A DNA stretch of 64,000 nt, taken from the NCBI GenBank assembly GCA_022606425.2, contig JAHDVF020000001.1, positions 372,001-436,000 of the forward strand, read 5' to 3'. Made by a program: the position numbers and the translations under genes. Below the pieces are notes generated by a model. The model had not been told where the DNA came from. It saw nothing but the letters and a program-made list of their open reading frames with translations, and did no database searches. Origin of the DNA: Lepidostoma basale. Its lineage: Eukaryota > Arthropoda > Insecta > Trichoptera > Lepidostomatidae. Positions 30,631 through 41,329 of this stretch are shown in pieces. Positions within the stretch are counted from its first letter, which is position 1, and every line of letters starts with the position of its first letter.

Positions 30631-31011
30631 GTGAGTTTGATTACGTGCAATTCGTTCGCAACAGTGTATTATATTTAAAAAATTGTGTATTTAAAAACAT
30701 TCGAGGACTGTTAAAAACTAATATTCAAATAAATAATAAGTGTGACGAAATCTAAGGCAAGATTTATACAAGTGAACCGTTAACATTTCAACGGTTCGTG
30801 CAACAATAACAATATTTAATTTCGTAATTTTTAAAACTGATTTAAGTGTTTTTTTCTTCGCATTTCAAATTGTGTGTAAAATACCTTTATCGTATTTAAT
30901 AGTGAACTTTAATTATAAAAGACTTGAATAGTAGTAATAAGACATGAAAAATAAATTTACGCTTTAAATTTAAATTGATTTTATTGAGTGTATAAAAAAT
31001 CTAGCCCTCAG
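30631..31011 (+). other. Possible intron in the caudal 5' UTR
   Basis: ACAG before GTGAGT at 30631 is a strong donor. CTAGCCCTCAG ending at 31011 could be its acceptor, though the pyrimidine tract is poor. Alternatively the leader is unspliced, or the acceptor is GTCCTTCAG at 31119. Confidence 0.35.
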
Positions 31012-31132
31012 ACAGAAGTGAGAATTAATTGAGGTTGTTTGATATCTCGCGTAAACCGTGGCGGACGTCACGGTCAAGGACGAGATCGGCGACCCGTACG
31101 GGGTTAGGTCCTTCAGCGACTACGGCCCCGGG

Positions 31133-31406
31133 ATGGTGTCGTACTACAACCCGCTGGGAGTGTACCAGAAGGGCGGCGGGGCGCAGTGCGCGCACGCGGG
31201 CTGGTACCAGCCGCCCATGCTCGAGGAGGGCGCCTGGCACGCGCACGGCGCCCACGCGCACGCCTGGCAGGGCGAGTGGGTGGTGCCGGACCACGGGCAG
31301 CGCGCCCCCAGCCCGCGGGCCGGGTCGCCAGCGCCGCGCCCGCCGCCTCCACGCTCCCCCTACGAGTGGATGAAGAAGCCCAGCTACCAGAGCCAGCCCA
31401 ACCCAG
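31133..31406 (+). CDS. cad: Caudal homeobox protein, first coding exon
   Basis: Caudal (Cdx) is a ParaHox homeodomain transcription factor that patterns the posterior embryo and gut in the nucleus. ATG at 31133 gives MVSYYNPLGVYQ, the family's characteristic start. Residues 33-49 are His/Ala/Trp-rich (GAWHAHGAHAHAWQGEW) and 58-76 Pro/Arg/Ser-rich. SPYEWMKKPSYQ (75-86) contains the YEWM hexapeptide (77-80) used in PBC cofactor contact. The exon stops after 91 codons plus one base, AACCCAG before GTAAGC, splitting a glycine just ahead of where the homeodomain's N-terminal basic arm follows in this family. An in-frame stop at 31052 and GTG at 31058 show that the longer open frame upstream lacks an ATG, so 31133 is preferred. 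The exon is about 70% GC against a roughly 30% background. The homeobox exon is absent from the window. Confidence 0.93.
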
Positions 31407-31561
31407 GTAAGCCCGCTACTCGAGCATGTGCCTATTCTTTATTGTGTGCTACCACCACCCACCGCTCCTTCTCCAATTTGCAGCTTCTCATACCTTTACA
31501 GCATCAAACCTTCCCTGAATACGATTTGGACATAGGTATTCACAGGCTGAGTTATCGATCG

Positions 31562-31900
31562 TCTTCTTCTTCTTTAAGAGCCGTTGTCGTCCACTGCTGG
31601 ACATAGGCCTCCCCCATACTTCTCCATGTATGACATGTCATACGGAGGGTGGTTGGCATTACAACGCCACGCTTGCCAGACGGGTTGCCGAGGTGTCCTT
31701 CCACGTTAGCCTATGCATCAATATTATCCACCAAGGTTATTCACACTCGATCTCTAACATTTCGCATAGTTTCGCAAAGTCGAGGAGGTGTGGATAGGTA
31801 CTTAGGATCAGATCAATCCTCCATCGTAGCACGACCATCACCACGGTGATGGCCATGCACCGCCCGAAGAGTCAATAAGATCCCCCTTACTCCCCCTTTC
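31562..31900 (-). mobile_element. RTE-type LINE 3' end
   Basis: Starts (reversed) at the tail TCTTCTTCTTT, then GAGCCGTTGTCGTCCACTGC and TGGACATAGGCCTCC, the same 3' end as at 40020. The GGTGGTTGGCATTAC and CGGTGATGG parts are probably more of it. The limit on the right is uncertain. Confidence 0.6.
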
Positions 31901-33408
31901 GATCGTAAATATTCGAAATTACAAATCTTATATATAAAAAATAATGTGTGTTCGTTCCCTATGCGTTTCACGCGAACTCTGTACAGGTGTTGTTGGTAAT
32001 ATTGGCGTTTCAACTGAATCATTTGGAGCCGATGAAGTATTTCAAGACGAACATATGCCAATATTCAAAATTCAGAGTTCAAAAAAAGAATTTACTTTTA
32101 TATGTGTAAATATATCTGCTATATACCATATGTATCTACTTCAAACAAACTAATTTAATGCCATTGCAACGCATGCCTTGCATTAGCATAAAAACGTTTT
32201 CAAACAATAAATACTAGGTAGGTTACCTACCAAATCATTTCTTAATAAGAAAAATATCTCTGTGCAATCATGAATAAACATTCGTATTTGATAAACATAG
32301 ATAATAAATTTCATAGAAAACAGGCTCGGCATACAGGTGGGTAGGTACCTATATATATATATATATATATCTATTTTTATTAAGTAATGTCCACACGTGG
32401 TAATGCTCCCTAAGAATAAGGCTCAGGATTTAAATCAAAACAATATTTTTAAGTAACGAACACTACAGTTTACAATTAACGGTAAATTTTCCAAAATATT
32501 CGGTAAAACCTGCAATTCCTCAAAAATCTTTTTATAATTCGTAAACAATGCACGTTTTATAATACAACGACCAACAACCGTATTGACGACGGCATAGCAA
32601 CAGACTAGAATATTATCTTGTTTGTCGACAATTCAATTTCACAAAGAAAACATCATCCCTAAAGTCAACATATTCTCTGCAACCCTTTGACCTACCTTGA
32701 ATTTCGGATAATTTTACCTGCATATTTTAAACCAAGTATTGGGATCGCGCTTTGTATAACCCGTAAGCCTCCAACCATCCTAAATCTGTACCTTTTCAGA
32801 TTCTCAATAACAAATCCAGTTTAAATTTAAGGTTTTCCCCGGATATTTTTCTTAGAGCAGGGATGCACAGTGACGTGCATACAATAAATAATAAAAGCTG
32901 AAAGCGTTTGGTTCTTGATTAATGTCAAAAATATTTTGTTTACATCCTTTTAAATGTTATTAATTACTAAAAATAAAGTGGTTAACCCCTTTCGATATTT
33001 CATTAAGCACTTATGATATACTTTAAGTGTACGGTATATTTACTACATTTAAGAAAGTATTTACATTGTGTTCATTGTTGTCCAATCGCAGCTGATGTAT
33101 ATTGGTTTGAGATGAACGTCAATAATATAACAGAGCATCTTAATCATAAGAGCAGAGGCGGAATTTAAATGTGCTCACTACAATTATTTAACGCATAATT
33201 TGCGTCAAATATTATAAACGTCAAATGGTAGATTATATCAAAGCTTGCGAATAATATGATTTGTTATCGGGCTTTTCAGAAATTCTAAAATACTTTGAAA
33301 AACAGAAGCTGTCGAAATAAAGACAAAGGTGGGAAGTAGTTAAAAAAAAAACATAGTTGTATTTAATTATTATTTAAAATGAACTTCCATCAAGAGATTT
33401 CAGTAAAA
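31901..33408. other. AT-rich intron DNA, nothing recognised
   Basis: An (AT)n run lies at 32351-32371. Elsewhere there are no credible ORFs or repeat ends. Some stretches (32700-32800, 33060-33180) are less AT-biased and could hold regulatory sites. Confidence 0.45.
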
Positions 33409-33418
33409 TCATTAGATT

Positions 33419-33879
33419 CTTCTTCTTCTTCTTCTCCGGCGATACAACCCTTGGTGGGTCTTGGCCTCCTCCAAGAAACGTCTCCATCCCGTCCTATCTC
33501 TGGCCGCCACCTCCCAGTCTTGCTGCTCCAGGACCCGACAATCTGCCACGGCACCATCCAGCCATCGCAGTCTCGGCCTACCGATGCTTCTTCGCCCTGC
33601 TGGATTGTCATACAACACTCTTTAAGGGGGCTCCAGATCCCATGCGGTACAAGTGCCCTAGCCAGCGCAGTCTGTTAATCCACGCTGACGTCCTGGTATA
33701 GATCGTAGAGCTCTGTGTTGTATCTCCTTCTCCACGTCTGACCATCCTTAATGGGTCCGAAGATTCTGTGGAGGATCTTCCTTTCGAAGCAGTTTATTTT
33801 GTTTTCATTCCGTTTAGTGAGCGTCCAAGTCTCCGAGGCATATGTTAGGACTGGTCTGATCTGGTCTGGTCTGGTCTTC
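33419..33879 (-). mobile_element. RTE-type LINE 3' end with 10-bp target duplication
   Basis: TCATTAGATT flanks at 33409-33418 and 33880-33889. Minus strand: MLYDNPAGRRSIGRPRLRWL, DGAVADCRVLEQQDW and GWRRFLEEAKTHQGL, ending in (GAA)n. At the 5' end a short (TCTGG)n slip is visible at 33851-33876. Confidence 0.82.
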
Positions 33880-33889
33880 TCATTAGATT

Positions 33890-34409
33890 ATAATTTAAAA
33901 AATAGTTCGATTAACCCTCATCGTGCGGTTGGCTTCATTTGCAGTAAATATAAAATTGTCTTGAACAAAGGTTGACTACATTTGCAGCTGAGACCGATTG
34001 TCCAGGTTATCACAATATTACACGTAATTTAGTCGTATGGAACTAAAGTATAATGGTTTAAAAGATACATTCATATATAAGCTGCAAATGTAGTCTGTCG
34101 CAGCTCGAAATAATAAAAAAATAGACTGGAAATGCAGCCAGCCGTACTATAGGGGTAAAAAGAAAAAATAACACTTGTTATAATGAAAAATTCATCTGAT
34201 TTCGTGCGCTGTCTGAGGCATTCCGAAATTCTATCGGTTTTTAAATACAACAGTATAGTCAAACTTTTCTACCAATTTCCCCAAGCATAATAATGAATGA
34301 ATGATATACCTACCATATAAAGCGCTGTTTTCATGAATCAGCTCAAAGGCGTTTGAGAATATTGAAATTAATAATCTTTGTTTATGTATAAATATAATAA
34401 ATATATAAT
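33890..34409. other. Intron DNA, nothing recognised
   Basis: AT-rich. TACATTTGCAGCTGAGAC and GCAAATGTAGTCTGTCGCAGC (33968 and 34083) are loosely inverted copies, maybe an old foldback. Confidence 0.4.
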
Positions 34410-34495
34410 ACCAGGAACGCATGAGAGATGGTTCGACATTAGGAATAGAAGATACTCTCCAAAGTCAAGAGTATTTGTCTTCTGAACGTACATTC
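34410..34495 (-). repeat. Repeat Y, second copy
   Basis: Inverted match of 19385-19455. Confidence 0.5.
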
Positions 34496-34712
34496 ATGAG
34501 TGGAAAGAGAAGCCGTGGAAGACTAAGTAAAGCATGACATGACCAAATTAATCAAATACTCAAATGCGGCCATATTCGAAGTCGGAAAAATCGACAAGCG
34601 TGCATGTTACGATTTGTGAATGTAAAGGAATTAGAGAGGTATGTCAGGACAGAGCAGTATGGCAGTCTATCCTTCGGGGAAACAGCGTGATGGTTAGTTA
34701 GTTATTTAGTTT
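34496..34712 (+). mobile_element. RTE (GTTA family) 3' end
   Basis: GAGTGGAAAGAGAAGCCGTG, GACCAAATTAATCAAATAC, GTATGTCAGGACAGAGCAG, ending CGTGATGGTTAGTTAGTTA. Nearest relative by eye is 8075-8351. Confidence 0.65.
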
Positions 34713-35159
34713 TTATTCTAAATCAATGAGCGCCGGCCGCCACTGATCAGAAGAGGAGTGTGATTGAGCTGCCAAGATGATAACTCGTATAAATTCTACA
34801 AATATTAACCACAGAATGGACCCGTGTACTGTGTAAGAGACCGCTGGTGAACAGGCAAATATTATATTTTCTCCGAGTGTGAGAACAGCGCTTTGCTAAT
34901 TTTATCGCGACAAATATTTAATCGTGATTCAACGCAATATTTTCATCATGAGAACATTCAAAGAAATTAATGATAACGTGTAAATTAAATTGTAATTTGC
35001 CCTAGTACTTCGTTACATCCGGTTTGTCATCTGAAAAGAATTTGGAATACATTGGAAAAATCTATTCTTAGACGAATGTGTAAAAACACTTCTTTTCTGC
35101 CTACTTTTACGTGGAGATGGCGTTATAGTTAGTTAGTTAAAAGTCAATCACGCGAAAGA
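34713..35159. other. Intron DNA with an RTE tip
   Basis: 35075-35138 is another GTTA-family 3' tip (CTTTTCTGCCTACTTTTACG, then GTTAGTTAGTTA). The rest is unassigned. Confidence 0.45.
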
Positions 35160-35455
35160 AAATATTATGAATACAATTATGGAAGAATCACTGCACCAGT
35201 TTGGATATACGAAACACACGGATAAATAAATAATGGTTAAGGAAGTGTACGTAAACGATGTGAATGGAGTATGGACTCGAGAAAGACATGGCATGACCAA
35301 ATTAATCAAATGTTAAAGGTTAGCCATGTTACAAGTCCGAACAATCGACATACGTATGCGATTCGTTGTATGAATGTGGTGGAAGTAAGTATAGACTAAT
35401 GTTGCGGTCCATTATCTCTACCCACCCTTACGGGGAAACAGCGTGATAGTGTTGT
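35160..35455 (+). mobile_element. RTE (GTTA family) 3' end, decayed
   Basis: GTACGTAAACGATGTGAATG, GACATGGCATGACCAAATTA and GGGGAAACAGCGTGATAG. The tail has become GTTGTTGTTG instead of (GTTA)n. Confidence 0.62.
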
Positions 35456-35579
35456 TGTTGAATGGAGTATAAAGTTGTATCAGTAAAAATGTTTAGATAG
35501 TTCACTATTTTTTCATATGTTAAAAGGATGTAATTGTAAATTAATTTTGATATACTATGTTTACGTATATATATATGAC

Positions 35580-36345
35580 TAGTGGACTTGATATTCTGGC
35601 TTACAGAGGTTCAGCTCATGTGGCTATTTCTCTTAAGTCTGATGGGAACATTGTTGGAAGGTGATTTGGTGGGTTGTTGGTTTATGCGGGGGCATGATTT
35701 GTGGGGCCCGGAGTGTTCCTCTGAAGGAGGATCTATTTTGAGCGCTTGTCGCGGCCAAGCCAAGATGGCAGTGCACAATAGTGTTCTTGTGCCGACCCTT
35801 ATGTATGGAAGTGAAGCATGGAACTGGCAAAAGAAGGATGAAAGTAGAATAAATGCAGTAGAATGAGATCTCTAAGACGAATGTGTGGCAAATCTGTATA
35901 TGATAGAGTGACAAATGCAAGTATAAGAAGTGAATGTGGTGCGAATGAAAGTGTTATGAACAAAATAAGAAAAGGGTCATTAAGATGGTTTGGACACATG
36001 GAAAGAATGAGTGAAGACAGAATGGTAAAGAAGGTATATGTAAACGGCGTGAACGGAGCTGGAAATAGAGGAAGGTCGAGGAAAACGTGGCACGATCAAA
36101 TCAATCAAATATTGAATGTCGGTCACGTGAGGAGTCAGAGAAATCGACGTGCGTGCATGACAAGATGTATGAATGTAGAGGAAGCGAGAGAAGTATGTCA
36201 GGACAGAACAGTGTGACGTTCCATTCTTTCTGCCTACCCCTTCGGGGAGACGGCGTGATGGTTAGTTAGTTAGTTAGTTAGTGGCGCTAGAGGTGTCGTA
36301 ATTTGAGAGGTATTTTACTGTGGGGTTAGGATGTGAAGGGAGTCC
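35580..36345 (+). repeat. Repeat X, copy split by an RTE insertion
   Basis: 35580-35752 and 36283-36345 align with the two halves of the uninterrupted copy at 17965-18205. The break falls after GAGCGCTTG. Confidence 0.7.
35753..36282 (+). mobile_element. RTE (GTTA family), best-preserved coding end
   Basis: AKMAVHNSVLVPTLMYGSEA, NWQKKDESRINAVE, a one-base frameshift, then MRSLRRMCGKSVYDRVTNAS, MNKIRKGSLRWFGHMERMSE and RRACMTRCMNVEEAREVCQD. It ends CTTCGGGGAGACGGCGTGAT and (GTTA)5. Only one visible frameshift, so it is a young insertion. Confidence 0.82.
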
Positions 36346-36769
36346 TTTCTAAAAACGTTCAGCGTGTTTAAGAATGAATTAATTTATCATCGGGATTCCC
36401 GATTCTAGGTGCAATTGCGTTATCCTGGTCCACCAAACGATAAACAGATAGCCTTATTTTACAGGATTTGGAGTTTTCGTATGTGACTCGAAGCTGCATA
36501 GCCCCTGATTGGGGCTATGAATAGTAATTTCAATAGAAACTTGCATTAATATGTACCGGAATGTGAAGGTGTATTAAACGAACAATGTACCTATGATATA
36601 ACGAAATGCGCAATTTACACTTTTTGGAAAGACACGTTTAGGTATCATTATTAAAAAATGGTTTTTAAAGATTTTTTTTAAATACAGAAAAATCGTTCTT
36701 AATGCTGATTCCATTGTTTATTAGGCATTCATTAAAATTTATTGACTACACTGCAATAATAAATATTAT
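36346..36769. other. Intron DNA, nothing recognised
   Basis: Moderate composition to about 36560, then AT-rich. No ORFs or repeat ends. Confidence 0.4.
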
Positions 36770-37140
36770 CCCAACACACGCAGATGAATTATGAACTCAC
36801 TTGTTTTCTCTGCGCGGTGTGGAGGGTACACAACACATACACACACATCTCAGATAACCATACATATTCACTCAACAAACACAGTCAAATTTAATTGTAG
36901 GTGTCCAAAGGAGACTAAAGTGTTCATCACAATATCTAAACGTCCACACGCCGGATAGCCCTTTTCATTAGGTCGTCCCCATCTCGTCGCCGGAACAACT
37001 CGGGCGAGTTTAATGGTTATAGAGCCAATAAAATTCCTCGCGTTACATCCAGAGTTTATCGTCGCTCTGAAGGAGGGACGATGAATGCACACGAAGTTTC
37101 ATCTGATTCAACTTGCTCTGGAAAATAATTCAAATGTATG
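36770..37140. other. Repeat-free island, candidate regulatory DNA
   Basis: Balanced composition (CACACGCCGGATAGCCC, CATCTCGTCGCCGGAAC, CTCTGAAGGAGGGACG) with no repeat copy in the window and no ORF signature. The 74-codon antisense frame is not credible. Confidence 0.35.
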
Positions 37141-37254
37141 AAATTAGTTATTAAACCTCGCTTTGATCCCGTTACTCTATTTCAATTGTTTTTTTTGTAA
37201 GCTGATCTTTTACATTCATTCTATATTATAAATGTAATAATGTTTTTTTTTTTT

Positions 37255-37400
37255 ATAAACCGGGTGATGGTCTAGGGGACAGAACGGTTGGCTCCTGGTC
37301 AAGGAGATTTGGGCTCAATCCTGTACACGACCAGATTCCTTCTTTACAATAATGAGCTATTTTCTGTTCATATTGAAGATTGTAAAAATATTGTACATTC
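37255..37400 (+). mobile_element. tRNA-derived SINE, third family
   Basis: GATGGTCTAGGGG fits a tRNA A-box and GGGCTCAATCC, 40-odd bp later, a B-box. Upstream is a T-run and downstream an unrelated AT-rich body. The acceptor stem cannot pair, so it is not a working tRNA. Only one copy is seen here. Confidence 0.5.
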
Positions 37401-37419
37401 TAATATAACATTGATTCAA

Positions 37420-37690
37420 ATTAATACGAATGAAAACGTTAGTTTTCTAGGAGTTTTATTATATTAGATGGGAAGGACATCTTATATGACTTATTATACA
37501 AGGTTTATTATATTTTATAAGGAATGGCATGATAATGCCTTAGAAGGGCGAAATATGTCATTCCCATAAAATATAATAAAACTTCTAGAAAACTGACGTG
37601 TTCATTCGTTTTAATTATTTAATATGGAGTTTTACATCATTGTTCAAGTAACAATAAATAAATATTTTAGCGCTAGACAGACCCTGTATC
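37420..37690. repeat. Foldback element with hammerhead-like motif
   Basis: Left arm TTTTCTAGGAGTTTTATTAT and right arm AATATAATAAAACTTCTAGA. Plus-strand motif TGATAAT, GCCTT-AGA-AGGGC, GAAATATGTC at 37532-37562. Trailing block TTAATATGGAGTTTTACATC to GCGCTAGACAGACCCTGTAT, also found inverted at 56680. Confidence 0.65.
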
Positions 37691-37769
37691 GCTGTATCGC
37701 AAAAACAATTTAATTATATGATAATAAAAAAATTGATTCAAATTTCAACAATTTAAGAATATTGAGCTT

Positions 37770-37860
37770 TTATATCGTTCCCCCGATTATGAAGGTGTTA
37801 AACCTTCGAAACTTATCGAGAAAAATATATTTAAAAACAGAAAAATCAATGTAATAAAAA
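37770..37860 (+). repeat. Hammerhead-like repeat, decayed
   Basis: CCGATTA, T, GAAGGT-GTTA-ACCTTC, GAAAC, TTATC. The stem is perfect for 6 bp. The block after GAAAC is mutated from ATGTC. Confidence 0.45.
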
Positions 37861-38058
37861 ATATTATTTAATTCCACAGTGTTACTGACTTGATGTTATC
37901 AAAAATTATAATAGATACAATATTTAATAATACACGTACGTTTTTTAAATTCTTTCGCACTTAATAGCTCTTATCATAGAAGTATCTAAATATAATTATT
38001 TTTCTCTTGTTTCAATCCAAGGGATTGGTTTACGGCAAAGTGTAACATTATTTGCTTT

Positions 38059-38147
38059 CTTGTCATGTAAATTCTACACCAGACCAAAAACAGTGTGGCA
38101 ATCACACTGGCATCGTCGGGAATCGAAACTCTACCACGAAGTTCTTC
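38059..38147 (-). mobile_element. SINE S2 fragment
   Basis: TTCTACACCAGACCAAAAAC, GTGTGGCAATCACACTGG and GGGAATCGAA in the same order as other S2 copies, with loss of the rest of the B-box side. Confidence 0.6.
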
Positions 38148-39035
38148 ATTTATAATATCATTTAAATATCAGAGTTATGTATAATATATTAGCTATCTAT
38201 CACTGGATACACCATGTCCGCTTTTCACATTCCTTTAAATCTTCCACCATTTTGTCTTTTTCACAACACCTCATGTTTTCTCCACTGTATCAAATCATCC
38301 AAGCACGGATCTTCCAGCTTTAAAAATGAACCATTTTTTTCATGTAGGTGAAACAAACTAATCATAAAATACTTTATAGTTGTATATATTGTGTGTAAAG
38401 ATAATAATTTGTAAAATGCATAGGTCAGTTGCATTTGTAGAACACAATAATAAAAATATTATATGTTCAAGGTTGGGTTATTGAACAAATCGTATATTTT
38501 CAAATAGCATTCCATTCGATAGATTTACGGTGTTTTATTACAATTTATTTGAACGTATTCGAAATTCATTAAAAGGAATTTCATCATCTTCAGGATTGCC
38601 ACACGTCTAAAAGTATATCCAGAGATGGGTACTTACTTACATCACGGCATCAAAGGATTTAATTAGCAAACAATGAAATCATGACTTGATGGCTAATATT
38701 CTTGCTGGTGTTTTCTTTGCTCTATCTGCTGTTTACATAAATCTATCTATCTACTATTATATTTTAGTGTACCAACACATGCACACATTCAAATAGGCAC
38801 TTCGTACTTCTTAGCAGACTAGGATATTTCCGCTTGAAACGTAGTAACACTCGTATATCTTGAATCTGAGTATAAGGCCTTATCGTGAAAAGTTAATTTT
38901 AGATTTATGTGTATATTTCATATTAATTGTTATACCATACGAGTATAAACATGCAACTTGAGTAATTTTATATTGAGGAAAAGGTAAGTTTTTTAGAAGA
39001 CTTAAATTTGATTAGAGTAACATTTTTCGCCGTTG
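38148..39035. other. AT-rich intron DNA, nothing recognised
   Basis: No ORFs or repeat ends identified. Confidence 0.45.
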
Positions 39036-39135
39036 CTTCTTCTTCTTCCAGTGTTATGTCAATTCCCCTCAACGATAAGTCCCTGGCAGCTCGAATGAGG
39101 TCCTCAACGTTTTTTATACCAGTCTAGTCTCTTAT
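39036..39135 (-). mobile_element. RTE-type LINE 3' tip
   Basis: Begins CTTCTTCTTCC (reversed (GAA)n tail) followed by a short 3' end. No coding is readable. Confidence 0.45.
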
Positions 39136-39139
39136 AAGA

Positions 39140-39565
39140 TTCAATGCGGCAGTCTCATAACGTCTAAAAGATCTTCACTGGCTCAAGTGTCCTGAAAGAA
39201 TCCAGTATAAACTATGCTGGACGGTTTTTAAAGCGCTTCACGGAATGGCACCAGCCTATATATCTGAACTTAGTGTTGCTGATAGCCCTAACTTGCGGCA
39301 ATCTACGCTTCGATCAGCAAACTCCTCGGCAATAGGCAGATTAGTTAAGCCAAAACGCAACCCCGGACAAATTTCGGAGATCAGGCTTTGGCAGTGGCAG
39401 GTCCGTCCACAGATTTTAAATCTCAACTAAAAACCCACCTTTTCAAAATATCGCATAAAATGTAAACAACGGCTATCTGATTGCTGGTGTCACATGCAGC
39501 TTGAGGTGAGCTATTCACGAAAACGACGCTATACAAATTGACCTAATTATTATTATTATTGTAAA
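39140..39565 (+). mobile_element. CR1/L2-like LINE C-terminus
   Basis: MAPAYISELSVADSPNLRQS, TLRSANSSAIGRLVKPKRN, deletions, then LKTHLFKISHKM, and a 3' UTR ending in (ATT)n at 39548-39560. Confidence 0.7.
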
Positions 39566-39691
39566 TATCCTTTGATGATATAATTGCCATAAAATAAAAT
39601 AAAAAACATCAAGAAGACATACGTTTTCAGTCGTATTAATAATTCTGATATTTTAAGATGTACCTATGTATTGTTTTAATACAACCGCTGA

Positions 39692-40005
39692 TGAAAAATG
39701 GACTGCCGCAGTGTTCTTTCCTGACATTCCTTTCGCTTCCTTAACAATACATCGTGTTATGTATGGAGTCCTCACGTGGCCTACATGTAATGTTATAATA
39801 TTTGATTGATTTGATCGTGCCACGTTTTCTTCAGTCTTCCTCTATTCCTTGTTCCGTTTACATCGTTATTGTAGTCTTTCTTCACCATTATTTTATCATT
39901 TATCCTTTCCATGTGTCCAAACCATATGAATGACACTTTCATTATTTTGTTCACAACACTTTCATTCGCACTGCATTTATTTCTTATATTTGTATTTATC
40001 AGTAT
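39692..40005 (-). mobile_element. RTE (GTTA family) remnant
   Basis: GGACTGCCGCAGTG, TTGATTGATTTGATCGTGCC, CATGTGTCCAAACCATATGA in reverse orientation. The GTTA tail is lost. Confidence 0.62.
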
Positions 40006-40019
40006 TTTACTTACTTTAC

Positions 40020-40410
40020 TTTTTACTTAGACAGCCGTTGTCGTCCACTGCTGGACATAAGCCTCCTCCATACTTCTCCACGTATCCCTATCTTGTGCCT
40101 TTTGCAGCCAATCACCAGCAATTTCTAATGTCATAGGACCATCGTGTAGGGGGTCTCCCTCTGTTTCGTTTGTCTTCGCGGGGTCTCCACTCTACCACCT
40201 TCCTGGTCCATCTATCGTCTGCCAATCTGGTAACATGTCCCGCTAATGACCATTTAAGCTTCGCTAACCTTGCGAAGACAACTGTTACTCCCGACCGTAT
40301 TTCAGTATTTCTTATCCGGTCTGAGAGTCTTACGTGTAGCATGGCTCTTTCGTGTTTCCTCTGTGCTACACGTAGTCTCCTTATGGTCGACTTGGTGAGG
40401 GTTGGCGTTA
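40020..40410 (-). mobile_element. RTE-type LINE 3' end
   Basis: STIRRLRVAQRKHERAMLHV, RLSDRIRNTEIRSG, LAKLKWSLAGHVTRLADDRW and KRNRGRPPTRWSYDI on the minus strand, with the CAGTGGACGACAACGGCTGT 3' end shared with 31562. Confidence 0.75.
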
Positions 40411-40494
40411 TATAAAATATATTATAATGGTTTAATCAATTAAAAGCATTGCAACACTCAGTATATGGAGATAACTGCCATGAACCCATCTAAT

Positions 40495-40676
40495 TCATAT
40501 TTCATACCCAATTTAAAACCTGTATATTTTGTTCAATTATATTTTCTAATCGATCGAGAATATCAATCAGATGCAGCGTTCGCATTTAGATTTAAAACAC
40601 GTCTTAATGCGCCCTTGATGTGATTACATCACAAAAACGGCGCTTTAAAAGTTAGCATATTATTATTACGAAAGGT
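40495..40676 (+). mobile_element. CR1/L2-like LINE 3' UTR
   Basis: TTCATACCCAATTTAAAACC to ACATCACAAAAACGGCGCTT, as at 20500-20650, ending ATTATTATTA. Confidence 0.65.
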
Positions 40677-40779
40677 AAACCAATTATCTTAGATGCATTT
40701 CAGTCGCAAAGTATTTAATCCTTTATGTGGGATATGCTTTATTTCTGTGGTCAAAACATTGTGCTAAAAGCATAATTTT

Positions 40780-41160
40780 AATACGACTAAATCATTGTTG
40801 TAAACAGTCTTGTGTTATACGGTTTATTAACTTAACCGGTTTGTGTGTGGATCTTTCGAGATCAAAGCCGTTATCTTGTTTACCGGCGTGGTTGTTAGGG
40901 GAATCCCTCCCAACCCTTGTGTTTCGGTATATCAACACGTCAAGAGTAAACACTTGACGCAAACACGAGGTTGTGTTGTCGGAACACACCCGGAAGGGAT
41001 TAGAGAGCCCTTTCTTTACATCTAATATGAAGGTAAATGATAATGCGTTGTTTATCTCACTTCCTATCCAGTCCAAAATAAAATTAATTACATTTATTAA
41101 CTCCAAGGCAGTGAGCAAAATTTCTTCCACGTTGTCTGAGAATTAGTTCAAAACCACGTA
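40780..41160. other. Repeat-free island with a TCF/LEF-like site
   Basis: GATCAAAGC at 40860-40868 matches the TCF/LEF consensus SATCAAAGS exactly. Mixed composition, no repeats and no credible ORF. Candidate intronic enhancer. Confidence 0.35.
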
Positions 41161-41329
41161 ACATTGTTAAGCTATGTTTTATTTTCTATATTTGCATTTT
41201 TTCTATAGCGATTATATAGAGGGGCTACCCCAATTGGGAGGTATGAAAATCGTGTACTTGGTAAATGGGCAATAAATTAATTAATTAAATATTCTAAATT
41301 ATAATATTCTAAATAGATTTTAATTCCTT

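Noticed and set aside
31058..31060. GTG as the caudal start codon
   Set aside because: Eukaryotic initiation at GTG is rare and the in-frame ATG at 31133 gives the conserved N-terminus.
31025..31410. Four other open frames overlapping the caudal exon (both strands)
   Set aside because: They are shadows caused by the roughly 70% GC content. Only the frame starting MVSYYNPL matches a family and ends at a splice donor.
31407..31606. Continuation of the caudal frame past the donor
   Set aside because: After CCAG the GTAAGC donor and loss of any family resemblance show that this is intron.
33379..33678. 99-codon plus-strand frame rich in Ser and Pro
   Set aside because: Antisense to the RTE fragment with a (GAA)n tail, whose minus strand carries the known RT motifs.
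37255..37330. A functional tRNA gene
   Set aside because: A-box and B-box are present but the acceptor and anticodon arms do not pair. A SINE is the better explanation.
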